Shown here: positions 13,467 to 23,399 of the stretch, piece by piece
Layout of the letters: each line of letters opens with the position of its first letter
Numbering within the stretch: position 1 is the first letter of the stretch
DNA from: Nageia nagi
Lineage: Eukaryota > Pinophyta
DNA: 64,000 nucleotides
NCBI GenBank assembly: GCA_050084985.1
Contig: JBITNC010000001.1
Span: 122,202,001-122,266,000, forward strand
Direction of reading: 5' to 3'
The notes under the pieces: model-generated
What the model was told of the DNA's origin: nothing
The model's database searches: none
The model's input: only the letters and a program-made list of their open reading frames with translations
Program-made: the position numbers and the translations under genes

Positions 13467-13677
13467 AAAGAATGTTTTTTGTGGATTTTTTTTTATAAAA
13501 TTATTTCACTACTATGGTCTTATAATAAGTTGTATTGTAAGTAGGCAAGGATCTAAGCATAAACTCTTTAGGAATTCATCCCAAATAGTAAGAAATATAT
13601 ACATGTGATATATGTAAATGGAAAAATAGTAAGAAGTGATTTTCACTCGAAAGTTTTTATGGTGAATATTCTGATAG

Positions 13678-13704
13678 ACACACACACACACACACACACA
13701 CACA
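13678..13704. repeat. (AC)n microsatellite
   Basis: About 13 perfect AC dinucleotides. Confidence 0.98.
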
Positions 13705-13759
13705 ATGTTTCTGAATATAAAAAAGGATCATGTACTCTTTGAAAAAAATAAACAAGGAG

Positions 13760-14125
13760 ATAAAATCTCATGGAATGCAATGATCACAATATATGGACAT
13801 AACAAGCATGGTTTAGAGGCTCTTAAGTTTTTTTTAGAAAATACAATTGACTAGTTTCAAACCACATTCAATAACCATTGCAAGTATTCTAGTTGTATGT
13901 AAAACTTTTGTAGCTTTAAAATGGAGCATAAACATGCATGATCAACTAATTATATGCAAGTTTCTTTCGCATACAATTATGATAGAAAACCTTATAGACC
14001 TATATGCAAAATATGGTACCCTTAAGATGGTAAGGGTTTTGTTTGAAAAAATGTTACTTTGTGGACTTATTTGCTTGGTGCTTATAGAAATCATAAAAGA
14101 AAGGGGCATGGACATTTATATATAA
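13760..14125 (+). pseudogene. Second PPR gene fragment
   Basis: It starts with ISWNAMITIYGHNKHGLEAL-like sequence in broken frame (13765-13830). The longest open piece (13847-14125) has SITIASILVVCKTFVALKWS and NLIDLYAKYGTLKMVRVLFE, classic PLS PPR repeats. The DNA aligns closely with 7355-7620, so it is a paralogue or duplicate of the first PPR pseudogene. It lies only 300 bp after the DYW end at 13466, so it belongs to another copy. No full-length frame remains. Confidence 0.8.
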
Positions 14126-14924
14126 AAATTAGATATAGGTTTCAAGGAAAAAGGTAGCAGCAAACCAACAACAAAATGGCTAAAATCTTGGATTTCAAAT
14201 TCTGGATCTGGTTACTATGATGGGCCTCACATTCGATATGTTTGCCCCGATTTTTTATTTTATTTTAATTTTTTATTAGAGGGGACATCGATCCGTTAAT
14301 AATATATATATATATATTTTTGGGAATGTACGCCTTTGTTAAGAATAGGCTTGACTTGATATATACCTTGAAATCATATATATAATATAGAAATTATTAA
14401 TTCATTATTGTTACGATGGTTTATGTGTTTCCTAGTATGATATGTGATTGGGATCAAGGATGAACTATTATGAATCATAGATAGTGAAATGTGATCTAAT
14501 GATGAACATACATTTCCCCTTCTTCATAGTATCAAATGTTTCAAATCAAATGTACAAAATATATAAAAATCTGAGAGGCTTGCATCTTACCACGACCTGG
14601 ACATTGCCTCCTAATTCTATCCTGTTACCGTTTCTTGAAGATCCATTACCTAGTCTACTTCTGGTCCTTTTAAAGGGAGGAAAAGAAGAGAGAGACAACT
14701 GATATGGTTGCTTCATCATGTGTGGCATGTTTTCTCTTTATTCTTTATCAAAAATTCGAGGAGTAAAGGTCAATAAGTGAATGTGAATCTTGCAGTTGTA
14801 TGTTGAAAGATATGGATGTCAATTCAATTGTATTAATGGAAAACCGATGGGTTTCCATTTGCAACGTTTGAATGATAGGCTGCGTCCATGATCTGTGTGC
14901 TCAAAATTTTACATCATAAATCTA
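14126..14924. other. Spacer without recognisable gene
   Basis: It contains an AT dinucleotide tract near 14300 and poly-T. The GC content rises toward the ammonium transporter remnant that follows, and part of it may be that gene's former 5' exon or intron, but I could read no AMT motif here. Confidence 0.4.
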
Positions 14925-15535
14925 GATCTTTGCATGCCCTTCATGCTTTGGCTGGGATGGTTAGGGTTTAACAAAAGGGTCCCCTATTTGATAAGCATTA
15001 TACCATCTTTGGTTGTTATCAACACATATGTATGCACTGCTACTAATCTTCTTACATAGCTCTGCCTCGACATGAGCATATTTGGGAAGCCATCGGTGAT
15101 AGGTGCGGTGTAGGGAATGATAACAGGTCTCATGTGCATCACCCTCGGAGTAGGCGAGAATAATCATCTACCATGAAACCATTCTATTCAATACATCTTG
15201 GAAAACCAAATTTATCAGTAAAACGTGAGAGCAATACGTACAGGAGTTATGGAACCATGGGAAACGATGGTGATGGGAATGTTACCAGGTAGCATTCTAT
15301 GGTACACGATGATGGTGATTCACAAGCGATATTCTCTCCTCTAGAAGGTGGATGATACGCTAGGCATTTTCCATACTCTCATAATGGTTGGAATTATGGG
15401 AGGTCTACTTTCTGGCTTCTTCGGCCACCCCTACCTTTGCGATCTTTTCTTCTCTAACATTGGCAAACCTAAACCCATTGGATTCATCTATGGTCTGCAT
15501 GGCAAGCCGGATGATAATAATCGCCCTTGATCAAG
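14925..15535 (+). pseudogene. AMT2-like ammonium transporter pseudogene fragment
   Basis: Broken frames match the middle of plant ammonium transporters. MLWLGWLGFN at 14943 corresponds to LLWMGWSGFN. VVINTYVCTATNLLT near 15015 and FGKPSVIGAV-stop-GMITGL near 15085-15130 are nearly diagnostic. LPGSILWYTMMVIHKR near 15280 and KVDDTLGIFHT at 15343-15378 continue in order, the last with loss of the conserved His of FHTHAVAG. GGLLSGFFGHPYLCDLF follows at about 15396. Intact proteins are plasma-membrane channels for NH4+/NH3 with 11 helices; about 200 residues remain. Stops and frameshifts make it a pseudogene, and the fragment lacks N- and C-terminal parts. Confidence 0.85.
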
Positions 15536-16087
15536 GATCAAACAGATGGATATTCAAGTAAATCTAGAGCTTTGCACGTCTTTTCCACGCAGGAGTATCA
15601 AAATTCCATGGACATCATGTACAAGCGACTCAGGGTCCAAGAGAGCTACGGGGCACGACAATAACATAATGGTGGTATGCCAAATGTATTACAATGAAAC
15701 GATACGTAGATCTTGGTGGCACGCCAAGGAAATCTTGACGACACGCCAAAATGTCATGCCAAGAGGGTATTGATGGCACGTCAACACTCCATCATTTGAA
15801 TTAAATTTGTATAGAAGTATATTGTCCAATTTCCATTAGTGTTCTCATATTATTATAATCTCTTGTGAATACTTAAATTCTAAGATGCATCCAGAAAAAA
15901 ATGGTGATGTTCTTCCCATAGAGAAACAACATCTTCTAGAATATGTATGGTTGTTAGTTCAAGAAGTTGGAGAGGTTTTTGATTCGCCTTTGGCTTTTGG
16001 TGTTCCATGTTTCTGGCCAACCATGTGAGCAAAGTTATGGTTAGGGAAAGGTGTTCGACATTGTTTAGATTCCTAGATGTAAAATTA
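15536..16087. other. Spacer after the AMT remnant
   Basis: The first 240 bp are less AT-rich than the surroundings and contain several copies of the short word GGCACGCCAA or close variants (about 15717-15780). I recognise no AMT C-terminal motif, and the rest is AT-rich. Confidence 0.4.
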
Positions 16088-16225
16088 ACAATATGGATAC
16101 ACTAATGTTAATTTTGGTGCTACTTTATCTTGGTAGAATTTACGCCTAAGAAAATTTAATAATGGATATATTAATGTTAATTTTGGTGCATTTTATCTTA
16201 GTAGAGTTGATGATTAAGAAAAATT
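16088..16225. repeat. Two-copy tandem repeat of about 68 bp
   Basis: TTAATTTTGGTGC followed by TTTTATCTT or TTTATCTT and GTAGA occurs twice in tandem, with diverged spacers. Confidence 0.7.
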
Positions 16226-16695
16226 AATAATTGATATTAAATTATAATTATGATAATGTAAGATTTAATATTGAACGATAATGATAATTATATGTCAAAC
16301 TAAAGATAGATAGGTAGTAAATTATTAGATTATAATTAGTTAGTTTTTTTAATGGTTTTGAGTTTGATATTTTTAATTTTTTTTTTAAATTATTAGATAT
16401 AGATAAATAGATAAATCTTTTGCCATCCTTTTAAACTCAAAAAATTCAATGTTATATAGGATTTATTAAAATTTGTTCAAAGAAGAAAAATAAATATATC
16501 AATTAAGTATTTGTATGATTATTTTTCTTATATTTATATTTTTCATCGCTCTTCTAATAAGCATAACATGGTTCGAAATTGATCACCCTATTTTCTAACA
16601 GATTTTGGAATTGATTGTCCTATTTTTGAATAAGTTTCGAGATTGATCACCCTCCTATTAGAAGTCATTTTTTAGGGGGAGGATATTAAAATTTT
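16226..16695. other. AT-rich spacer with short imperfect repeats
   Basis: Mostly AT-rich. At about 16570-16660 three imperfect copies of a unit like TTTCGAGATTGATCACCCT occur. No gene seen. Confidence 0.4.
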
Positions 16696-16975
16696 CATTG
16701 ATGGGTTTCTTTCACATGTAATAATGATAACAACCTTGATGATCAAAACATGGGTGCATTAAGATAGCAAGGGTTTTATTTGACAAAATATATTATGAAA
16801 AAAAAACCATAGAATGAAATGATTGCATGGTATGCAAGGAATGGTTGAAGCAAGGAAGACATCAAACTATTTGAACAAATGGAATGGAATAATTAGGCTT
16901 TCATCTAGAAGATGTTACATTTGTTTGTATATTATCTCCATGTAGCAATACATGTCTAGTGAAAGGGGGCTCCAT
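16696..16975 (+). pseudogene. Third PPR gene fragment
   Basis: Broken frames give FLSHVIMITTL, then a repeat end with ARNG-stop-SKEDIKLFEQMEW near 16835-16885 and LEDVTFVCILSPCSNTCLVK near 16905-16960. These match the PPR series (ARNGHSKEALKLFEQM, VTFVSVLSACSH), and the DNA resembles the 8330-8430 portion of the first PPR pseudogene. No deaminase domain follows. Confidence 0.75.
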
Positions 16976-17991
16976 ACCTTATTTACATGTAGTAATGATG
17001 GAATCATTTGTGTCTCCTTCATTCTCTCACCTCTTAATCTCTCGCTCTTTCACCTCTCGCAATTAATTTAAATTTTTGGCAAATTATTATGAGTATGTAA
17101 AATCATTTTTTATTTTTTTGAGATGAATGTTTATGATGGTTTTAAAATATCATGTTATTATCTATATTATACCAATTTAAAATTTCCATCTAATATATCC
17201 TATTAATGTTATTTTTAAAATGTTGTTAAAATCATTATCTATTGTATATGTTACAACTATTTAAAATAGTCATAAAAAAACTATTGTAGAAACCTGATTT
17301 TATTGTAGTAAATAATTAGCATATTTTTTATTCAAGAGTCACAAAATTACTTAAAGAATCAATAATGAATCACCCTTTCTTCTATAGAACATAGGTACAT
17401 CATAATAACTTTGGATAATATATGCGCTTTATAATTCAAAAAGATAAAAAAACAAATTGACAAGATAAAAAAATATCATCCTACTATCATCTTTTTTAAA
17501 AATCAAGAGTGTTATTTTATTAACAAAGAATCTTATTTATTTTATTAAGTTCAATATATTGATTTCAAAGTATCATTTTATTAAAGATATAATTCAAAAA
17601 TAAAAAATTAACATGAAGTTTTGTGGTATTTAGAATGACTTTATTGATATGTTACTAAAGTATAAATCTTGAAACTTAGATATAATCTTAGCAATCCTCT
17701 TCATATTAAAGGAAGGAAAAGTTAAGATGATGATAATGTCAATTGAATAGGAAGACATATTTCATATCTTATCTAGCCTAGTTTCTACCTTGCATCAGTG
17801 TCAACCTGATTTTACCTTGTAAGTTTAACTTTCCTTTACCTTAGTTTTCATATTGCTTTTATAAACTTTTGTGTATCTTCTCAGCAGTTTTGTAGGCCGA
17901 AGAGTTTTCGGCTTCATTCTCATAACTTATACAAAAATCTTAAATAATATTTGTTGTGATAGCATAACTACCATGACCTTTTCCCCTTCCT
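16976..17991. other. AT-rich spacer
   Basis: Low-complexity AT-rich DNA without conserved coding motifs. An open frame at 17871-18059 overlaps the tandem repeat that follows and shows no family signature. Confidence 0.4.
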
Positions 17992-18097
17992 ATTCCTTTG
18001 GTTTAAGCTCTAGTTTCTTATGCTCGAGGATAACAGACGTTCTAATTCCTTTGGTCTAAGCTCTAGTTGCTTATGCTTGAGGACAAGACATTCCAAA
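17992..18097. repeat. 53-bp tandem duplication
   Basis: ATTCCTTTGGTTTAAGCTCT starts at 17992 and recurs at 18045 with a few changes. Both copies include CTTATGCT(C/T)GAGGA. Confidence 0.85.
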
Positions 18098-19010
18098 CAA
18101 AACTAGTAAAATTTAATCAAAATAAACTATTTGGGTTTTAGAAATCATGAAAATATATTATTGTTGATTGAGAATCAAATCTTTACTGTGCCTTGAAAAA
18201 ACTCTATGCACTTTGAGACGACTTTGAGTACCAAATGCCAATCCTTGCTTCACATTCTAGAAAAAGTAAGAGCTAACAACAGAAGAGGAACCCAGGGTCG
18301 CTGTCTTAGGAACAAACAAACAAAACAACAGAAAAAAAGTAGTTGCAATGTGAAGTATATATGATGCATAACACACCCTCTAAATTATACATTCAACACC
18401 AAGTATGGATATCTCCTTATTCGTAATCTACGTAACAATCGTCGCCGTTGCACAAATTGTTGCAGTTGCCCGTTTGGTTTAATAATGTTGAACATTTGGG
18501 TTGTTTTATCCCAGTAAAGCTCCAATTTATCCAGTTCGGTTTACTTGATGTTAACCAATTATTATAACATTATATATTTTTATTTGTTTGGAGAAGGTCA
18601 ACTTAACCATTGTTTATAACATTTTGTTCACACTGAATTATAACTGCTTCACTGCTAAATAAGGAATTCTCTGTTTTAATTGCAGACTGATTTTGTTTAA
18701 TCTCATTCATGTCTAGTAGAGACCTTATTTTATAAATTGCAGATATATTGTTTATGATTGAGGGTAAATTCGGGGATGAACTTGTTCTTCATTTGTTATA
18801 CTAATAACAATATATGCAATCTCTCAAGTCGTAGGGACCTTTCTGGACAATTGTGAAATTAGAGAAGCTGAGAAATACCTTTTGGGGCCTATTACGTATA
18901 TAGATTGAAAAAACTCTAATTGCAATCCCAAAAACAATCATCCAACTGAGTTGAAAACACATCGGACTAAGATAGTCCTCCACAATGAGGAAATAAATTC
19001 TATTACGTTT
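18098..19010. other. 3' flank of the glucanase gene
   Basis: This lies downstream of the minus-strand glucanase stop codon and should hold its 3' UTR and terminator. No single polyadenylation signal stands out and no other gene is visible. Confidence 0.4.
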
Positions 19011-20582
19011 CTAGCAGGTAAAATTTACAGGGTAAACTGGTTGTTTACTAGGAAAGAAGAGTCCAAAATGCCTTTCAGTCTCAGCTCCACTCTTCTGATT
19101 TTCTTCAAACATGGCAAAAATGTAAGTCTCGATGCTAATACCAGGCCTCTTGGGTGTCCCTTCTGTTGACAAAACATGCTTGATAAGATTGTTATTATAA
19201 GTCTGGGCATTGCTCACATTGGCACCACCATTAGGATTCCCAGCAGACGGCCACCCACTTTCAGAAATCACAATCTGTATATCAGAGTAACCCATCTTTT
19301 CCATGGCATAAAGTAATGAATCCACCATGGCATCAAATAAATTTTTGTACCCCACATTATTCAAGGTCTGTGCTTGGAGCAACGCGTAATCGAGGGCAAT
19401 ATCTTGAGGGTCTGAGATATAAGCAAAGTATGGATAAACATTGGCCATGAAAGGAGCCCCTGTATCTTTAAGAAAGCCCAATAAGGACTTCATGATATTA
19501 GCGACCTGGGGACTGAATGTACCAGCACTGGGAGGATAGGAATTGCTCAGTACAGATCCCTTATGTGTTGTTGTCACCTTGATTTGATCTTGCAGATTCA
19601 ACGACCTTATTGCATTGTACGTGTTTTGCATAGCAGGGAATAGATTGGGGACGTAGGGTTTATCAGGGAGTATTTCGTTGCCAACTGATATGTATTTTAT
19701 GTTGGTTGATGGGTGATGGGGAAGGATATTGAAGGCCACCCATTGATTTGCAGCTTCTTGGGAGGAGGCTAAAGTGGGAAGAAGCTCATCTGGAACACCA
19801 ACTATTATTTGGATGGGCAAGTTTTGGAATGCTTTGAGAACTTCTGGATCTGCGTCGTAGAGTCTCATCTTGCTGATATTGTGTGAAGTGTACATGGCGG
19901 CTACTTCTGGTGGCGATGGTAAGTTATTACCCACCCTTCCATAACAGACTCCTACTGACTGTGCACCTGCAATGACGGATTCAATTAGTTTTAGGGAAAA
20001 CTGCCAAAATACTTCTATAATTTACTGTAATTACGAAAATATTTCTACTTTTCAATAATTGCAAAATGCTTTTTTCACCTTCTTAGAAATATTAAAATAA
20101 AAATTCTAAATGTTTTAAATCAAATCAATATTGTATTATCCAAAGGAATGAAGGGAGTTGGAGAGGAGTGGGAAGATAAAATTAAAGTTAAAAAAAGAGG
20201 TTCCAAGTTCAAATCTTCTTCTCACATCATGTAAAAACGTTAAAATCCATAACCTCAAAGAGTGATTTCAACAAAAGAAAAACATTTTTATTTTCGTAAT
20301 TACTATAAATTATAAAAGTATTTTGATAATTTTTCTGTAATTTTATCAATTACTGATAAATCCAGAAGTATTTTGATAATTTTTCTGTAATTTTATCAAT
20401 TACTGATAAATCTACAAGTATATTTCTTTTCTGCAATTGTTTGGGTGTTGTCTAAAACATATATCAAAAGAGATTATGAAACGAGAGTTCTTACGGGAAA
20501 ATGCCGGCAACAAGATGAGCACTAAAATGATGAATCGCAGAGGATGTACTGAATTCGCTCTCCATGCTCTTGAAGCTGCCAT
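19011..20582 (-). CDS. GH17 glucan endo-1,3-beta-glucosidase (two exons)
   Basis: This is the only apparently intact gene. Exon 1 is 20582-20495 and exon 2 is 19966-19011, giving 347 residues. Exon 1 encodes a signal peptide (MAASRAW, then hydrophobic FIILVLILLPAFS) and ends at a GTAAGA donor in phase 1. The acceptor TTGCAG is followed by AQSVGVCYGRVGNNLPSPPE, the standard mature start of plant beta-1,3-glucanases. The proton donor is Glu127 (YISVGNE) and the nucleophile Glu265 (VISESGWPS). The protein ends at PVYPVNFTC, without a CBM43 domain or GPI tail. It should be secreted and hydrolyse 1,3-beta-glucan (callose or fungal wall), as in the PR-2 defence class. Length and the single intron after the signal peptide fit the family. 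The role in defence or development cannot be decided from sequence. Confidence 0.93.
19991..20340. mobile_element. MITE-like inverted-repeat element in the glucanase intron
   Basis: The ends are inverted repeats of about 53 bp: 19991-20043 (CCAAAATACTTCTATAATTT, TAATTACGAAAATA) and 20288-20340 in reverse complement. The 350-bp element has no coding capacity and occupies most of the 528-bp intron (19967-20494). Its middle contains 49 bp (20146-20194) identical to 25494-25542 in the CACTA element. A target duplication was not resolved. It does not disturb the splice sites. Confidence 0.7.
20316..20415. repeat. 50-bp tandem duplication in the intron
   Basis: AAGTATTTTGATAATTTTTC begins at 20316 and again at 20366, with copies almost identical over 50 bp. 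It overlaps the right end of the MITE-like element, so it arose after or with that insertion. Confidence 0.9.
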
Positions 20583-20627
20583 AGCATTCGAATCACGGGG
20601 GCAGATACCATTGAAATATTTGCATAG

Positions 20628-20638
20628 ATTATATAATC
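20628..20638 (-). promoter_or_regulatory. Candidate TATA box of the glucanase gene
   Basis: On the minus strand GATTATATAATC lies about 48 bp before the start codon at 20582. This spacing allows a short 5' UTR. It is a motif match only. Confidence 0.45.
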
Positions 20639-20640
20639 AA

Positions 20641-21399
20641 AGTCTCCAGAATAATCTACAATTTCTATGCCGCCGATGAGTCGAAGCCAAGGAAAGCACT
20701 ACATGAAAAGTTGAAGCCGTTACGCGTTAAAACAGAAATGTGATTGGGAATTGACGGAGGTTTTGGAATTTTCTTTTGAATTTGACGTGCTGTGCTTGTA
20801 ATTTCCTTTTGATTTTGTGAACTCCAACGGGTTTTGAATTTGTTTGTGACGTAAAAATTGGAAAAAGACAATTCCGTTGACTAGAATGGGTATTAATAAA
20901 GTTAAGAAATTAGTAGATTTCGATATGGCCCATAACTATAAGCCCAGGATTTTTATCTCTTCTGTTTTTCTAATATTACCTGGCCTTTGTAGCTTTGTAT
21001 AGGATTTTTATTTGGGTTCAAGGAGATTGGAATATTAGCTTGCAATGGAGTGTTAATCATTACTTGTTTATTTTTATTTTTTTTAAAAGAGTATTTGAGA
21101 GGGTCCCTTTGGATATAGAAGTCCTAAGGGAAGGTATTTATTTTACCAAAATTACATAGGATTCATCACATTTTAATCACAATAATTTTTATTTTGTTAT
21201 TTCATCAAAAAAATTTATTATTGTTAAAAATTTAATATAAAAATATTTTACATGATTAATTAAATTATATATTATATTTTTTTATGTATATTTAGAATGC
21301 ATGTTTTATTTTATTTATTTAATTATGGTATTTTTCAAGCATAAATATTAAAAAATAGTAAATCATTTTTTATATAAGAATTTAAAATATGTTTAAATC
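20641..21399. other. Upstream flank of the glucanase gene, AT-rich
   Basis: It includes the presumed promoter (20640-20900, moderate GC) and then AT-rich DNA to the LINE remnant. No coding motif is readable. Confidence 0.4.
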
Positions 21400-22560
21400 G
21401 ACATAGTAATATACTAATTTGGATTTGTTTTCATAACACAACTTGATAGCTAGCAATTGGTTACCACTGACGAATTTCAAAAGATTAGATTTCAATCCCT
21501 TGGTACCCTTGCAAAAGGCTACTCAACATAAGCTTCTCTTTTCGTTCCTTATTGGGATGGTACATAAATCTGTTTGTTTGTAACCTTTATATTCTTGCTT
21601 ATTTGATCTAGCTTTTCACTCTTAATCTTTGTCTTCTCAATGATCAAGTTTATTATTCCACTTTAGGTCCTTTAGAACATGTTGTGTAAAGAGGGCATTC
21701 AATCTCCTTATATTCCATGATAGTAGATTCATTTTTTACCATCTTTTGGGGTTGATCCAACTCACTTCTTGCATTTGTGAGAGTCCAAAGTTAGTTGTGT
21801 TCCTACTTTGATAATTTTCTTTACTTCATTTAAATTTGTTGTTGAGTTACTTGTCTCCCATGAATCTTTATTGGTGGCTTTGTACCATAATTGGGAGTTT
21901 TTATCTCACTTGTAAGCCACCCCATACGCTTTTCATGAGTAAGAAGTGTCAAACTACCATGTTTTGTGTCTTCAAGGTCATCCTCATTCTTTATTATTTA
22001 TTGTTTGACATCCTTTATTTGAGCTTTCAAGTCTTCATCTAATTCAACCAAATTTCTTTTTTCGCTTGTTGGTTTTCCTATAGATCAATATCTTTGTTGT
22101 TTGTATTTATCTTTGTAATTGTAGCCTCTCTTTATGCCCTTCTAAGAAGCTCCTCAAGTCTTGTAATTATGTCAGGATCCTTGCAAACTACCCTCCCTTT
22201 TCTAATTACAAACCATTCTCGATCCTTAGACTTCGAAGGGGTGAGTGTTCCTTACGCCATTTCTTGATTTTCATTGTTATTAGATAGATTCTTTGGTTTC
22301 CCTTGGTCTATAATATTTGATTAAACTTGAGCCTTTTTTTTAATCTCTAAATGTTTCTAGTAGTCAAATATTTTGTTTATTTTAGCCATTATAAAAGATA
22401 TAATAAAATTATCAATCAAGTATTTTTCAAATATATATTTTAGAACTAAGGTCTAGTTTGCATGGATTGAGGTTTTCTTTGCAACCCACCATCATACCAC
22501 AAGTTTTCTTTAGCTTTCATGGAAGACATTTCCTGGTTAGTATACCATAACATTTACTTT
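21400..22560 (-). pseudogene. LINE retrotransposon remnant, ORF1 end and ORF2 endonuclease start
   Basis: On the minus strand an ATG at 21732 begins MNLLSWNIRRLNALFTQHVL, the typical start of the L1-type apurinic endonuclease (SWNIRGLN). A broken continuation has EKTKIKSEKLDQI near 21600, at the position of the QETK catalytic block. Upstream (22290-22100), WFVIRKGRVVCKDPDIITRL, in the ORF1-like part, ends before ORF2. Intact LINE ORF2 nicks DNA and reverse-transcribes its own RNA. Here the frame is broken within about 120 residues and no reverse transcriptase is present. The upstream side is cut by the CACTA element at 22589. Confidence 0.65.
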
Positions 22561-22588
22561 ACCTAAGGTGGTGCCTTGCTTCCTATTT

Positions 22589-22600
22589 CACTACTAAAAT
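22589..22600 (+). repeat. Left terminal inverted repeat of CACTA element
   Basis: CACTACTAAAAT, preceded by TSD TTT. The match to the right end covers about 11 bp with one difference. Confidence 0.85.
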
Positions 22601-22789
22601 ACATTGAATTTGTGATATTTCTTGTGACAGGACCTAGTGTATTTTGTTTACAACTTCTAAGAGGTTTTATATCTCAATTCCTATCAGTATGGTATACAAT
22701 AGAAAATGCAATAGGATTTATGACATTAATTACATCAAGGTTTGACATAAATAGCAATAAAAATCATGACAAATAGCGTCATTGTGAGA

Positions 22790-23035
22790 CATCCTTTGCG
22801 ATACTTTTTGCCATAACATTCATCATATTTTGCAACATAAGGAGATACCATTTGAGACATATTTTATGACATAATGTGATATCATTTGAGACATCAGTTA
22901 TGACATGATGCATTAACATTTGAGACATAGGTTGCGACATGGTGAGACACTAATTGAGATAGGGATTACAATAGGATTCTTAGTAGTTCAACAAGGATTG
23001 TGACATGTATTGAGACAAGAAGAGTCATACATTGC
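22790..23035. repeat. Subterminal repeat cluster of the CACTA element
   Basis: Short motifs such as TTTGAGACAT and GCGACA or TGACAT recur about every 20-40 bp near the left end, and related words (GAGACATTAACTAAGATAGG) recur near 33720-33870 at the right end. In characterised CACTA elements, subterminal repeats bind the TNPA protein. Confidence 0.65.
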
Positions 23036-23399
23036 GACAAGGATTGATTTTTTTGTCAAAAAAATCATATTATTAATTTAAATATTATAAATTAAAAATA
23101 TAATAAATTTTTATAAATTGAAAATATAATTTTTTTAATTAATTTATGAAAATTAATATACTTTTAATTTTAAATTAATTATATTTAATTTTTAATTTAA
23201 TATGTGAAAATTATAAAATAATGAATTTAATTTAATGGTATTTTTAATTTATTTATATTAATTGCATTTGTTCATATTATATTGAATTGAATTAAATAAA
23301 TTGAATTAATAAATTATATAAAATTTATTTGAAATAAACAAATTGGAAATACATTTTAAACATAAATTTGTATTAAAGGCATAAAATGTAAGGTATTAA

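Noticed and set aside
14961-15167. Minus-strand 68-codon frame
   Set aside because: Antisense of the ammonium transporter pseudogene.
20437-20679. Plus-strand 80-codon frame
   Set aside because: Antisense of the first exon and promoter of the glucanase gene, which explains the sequence better.
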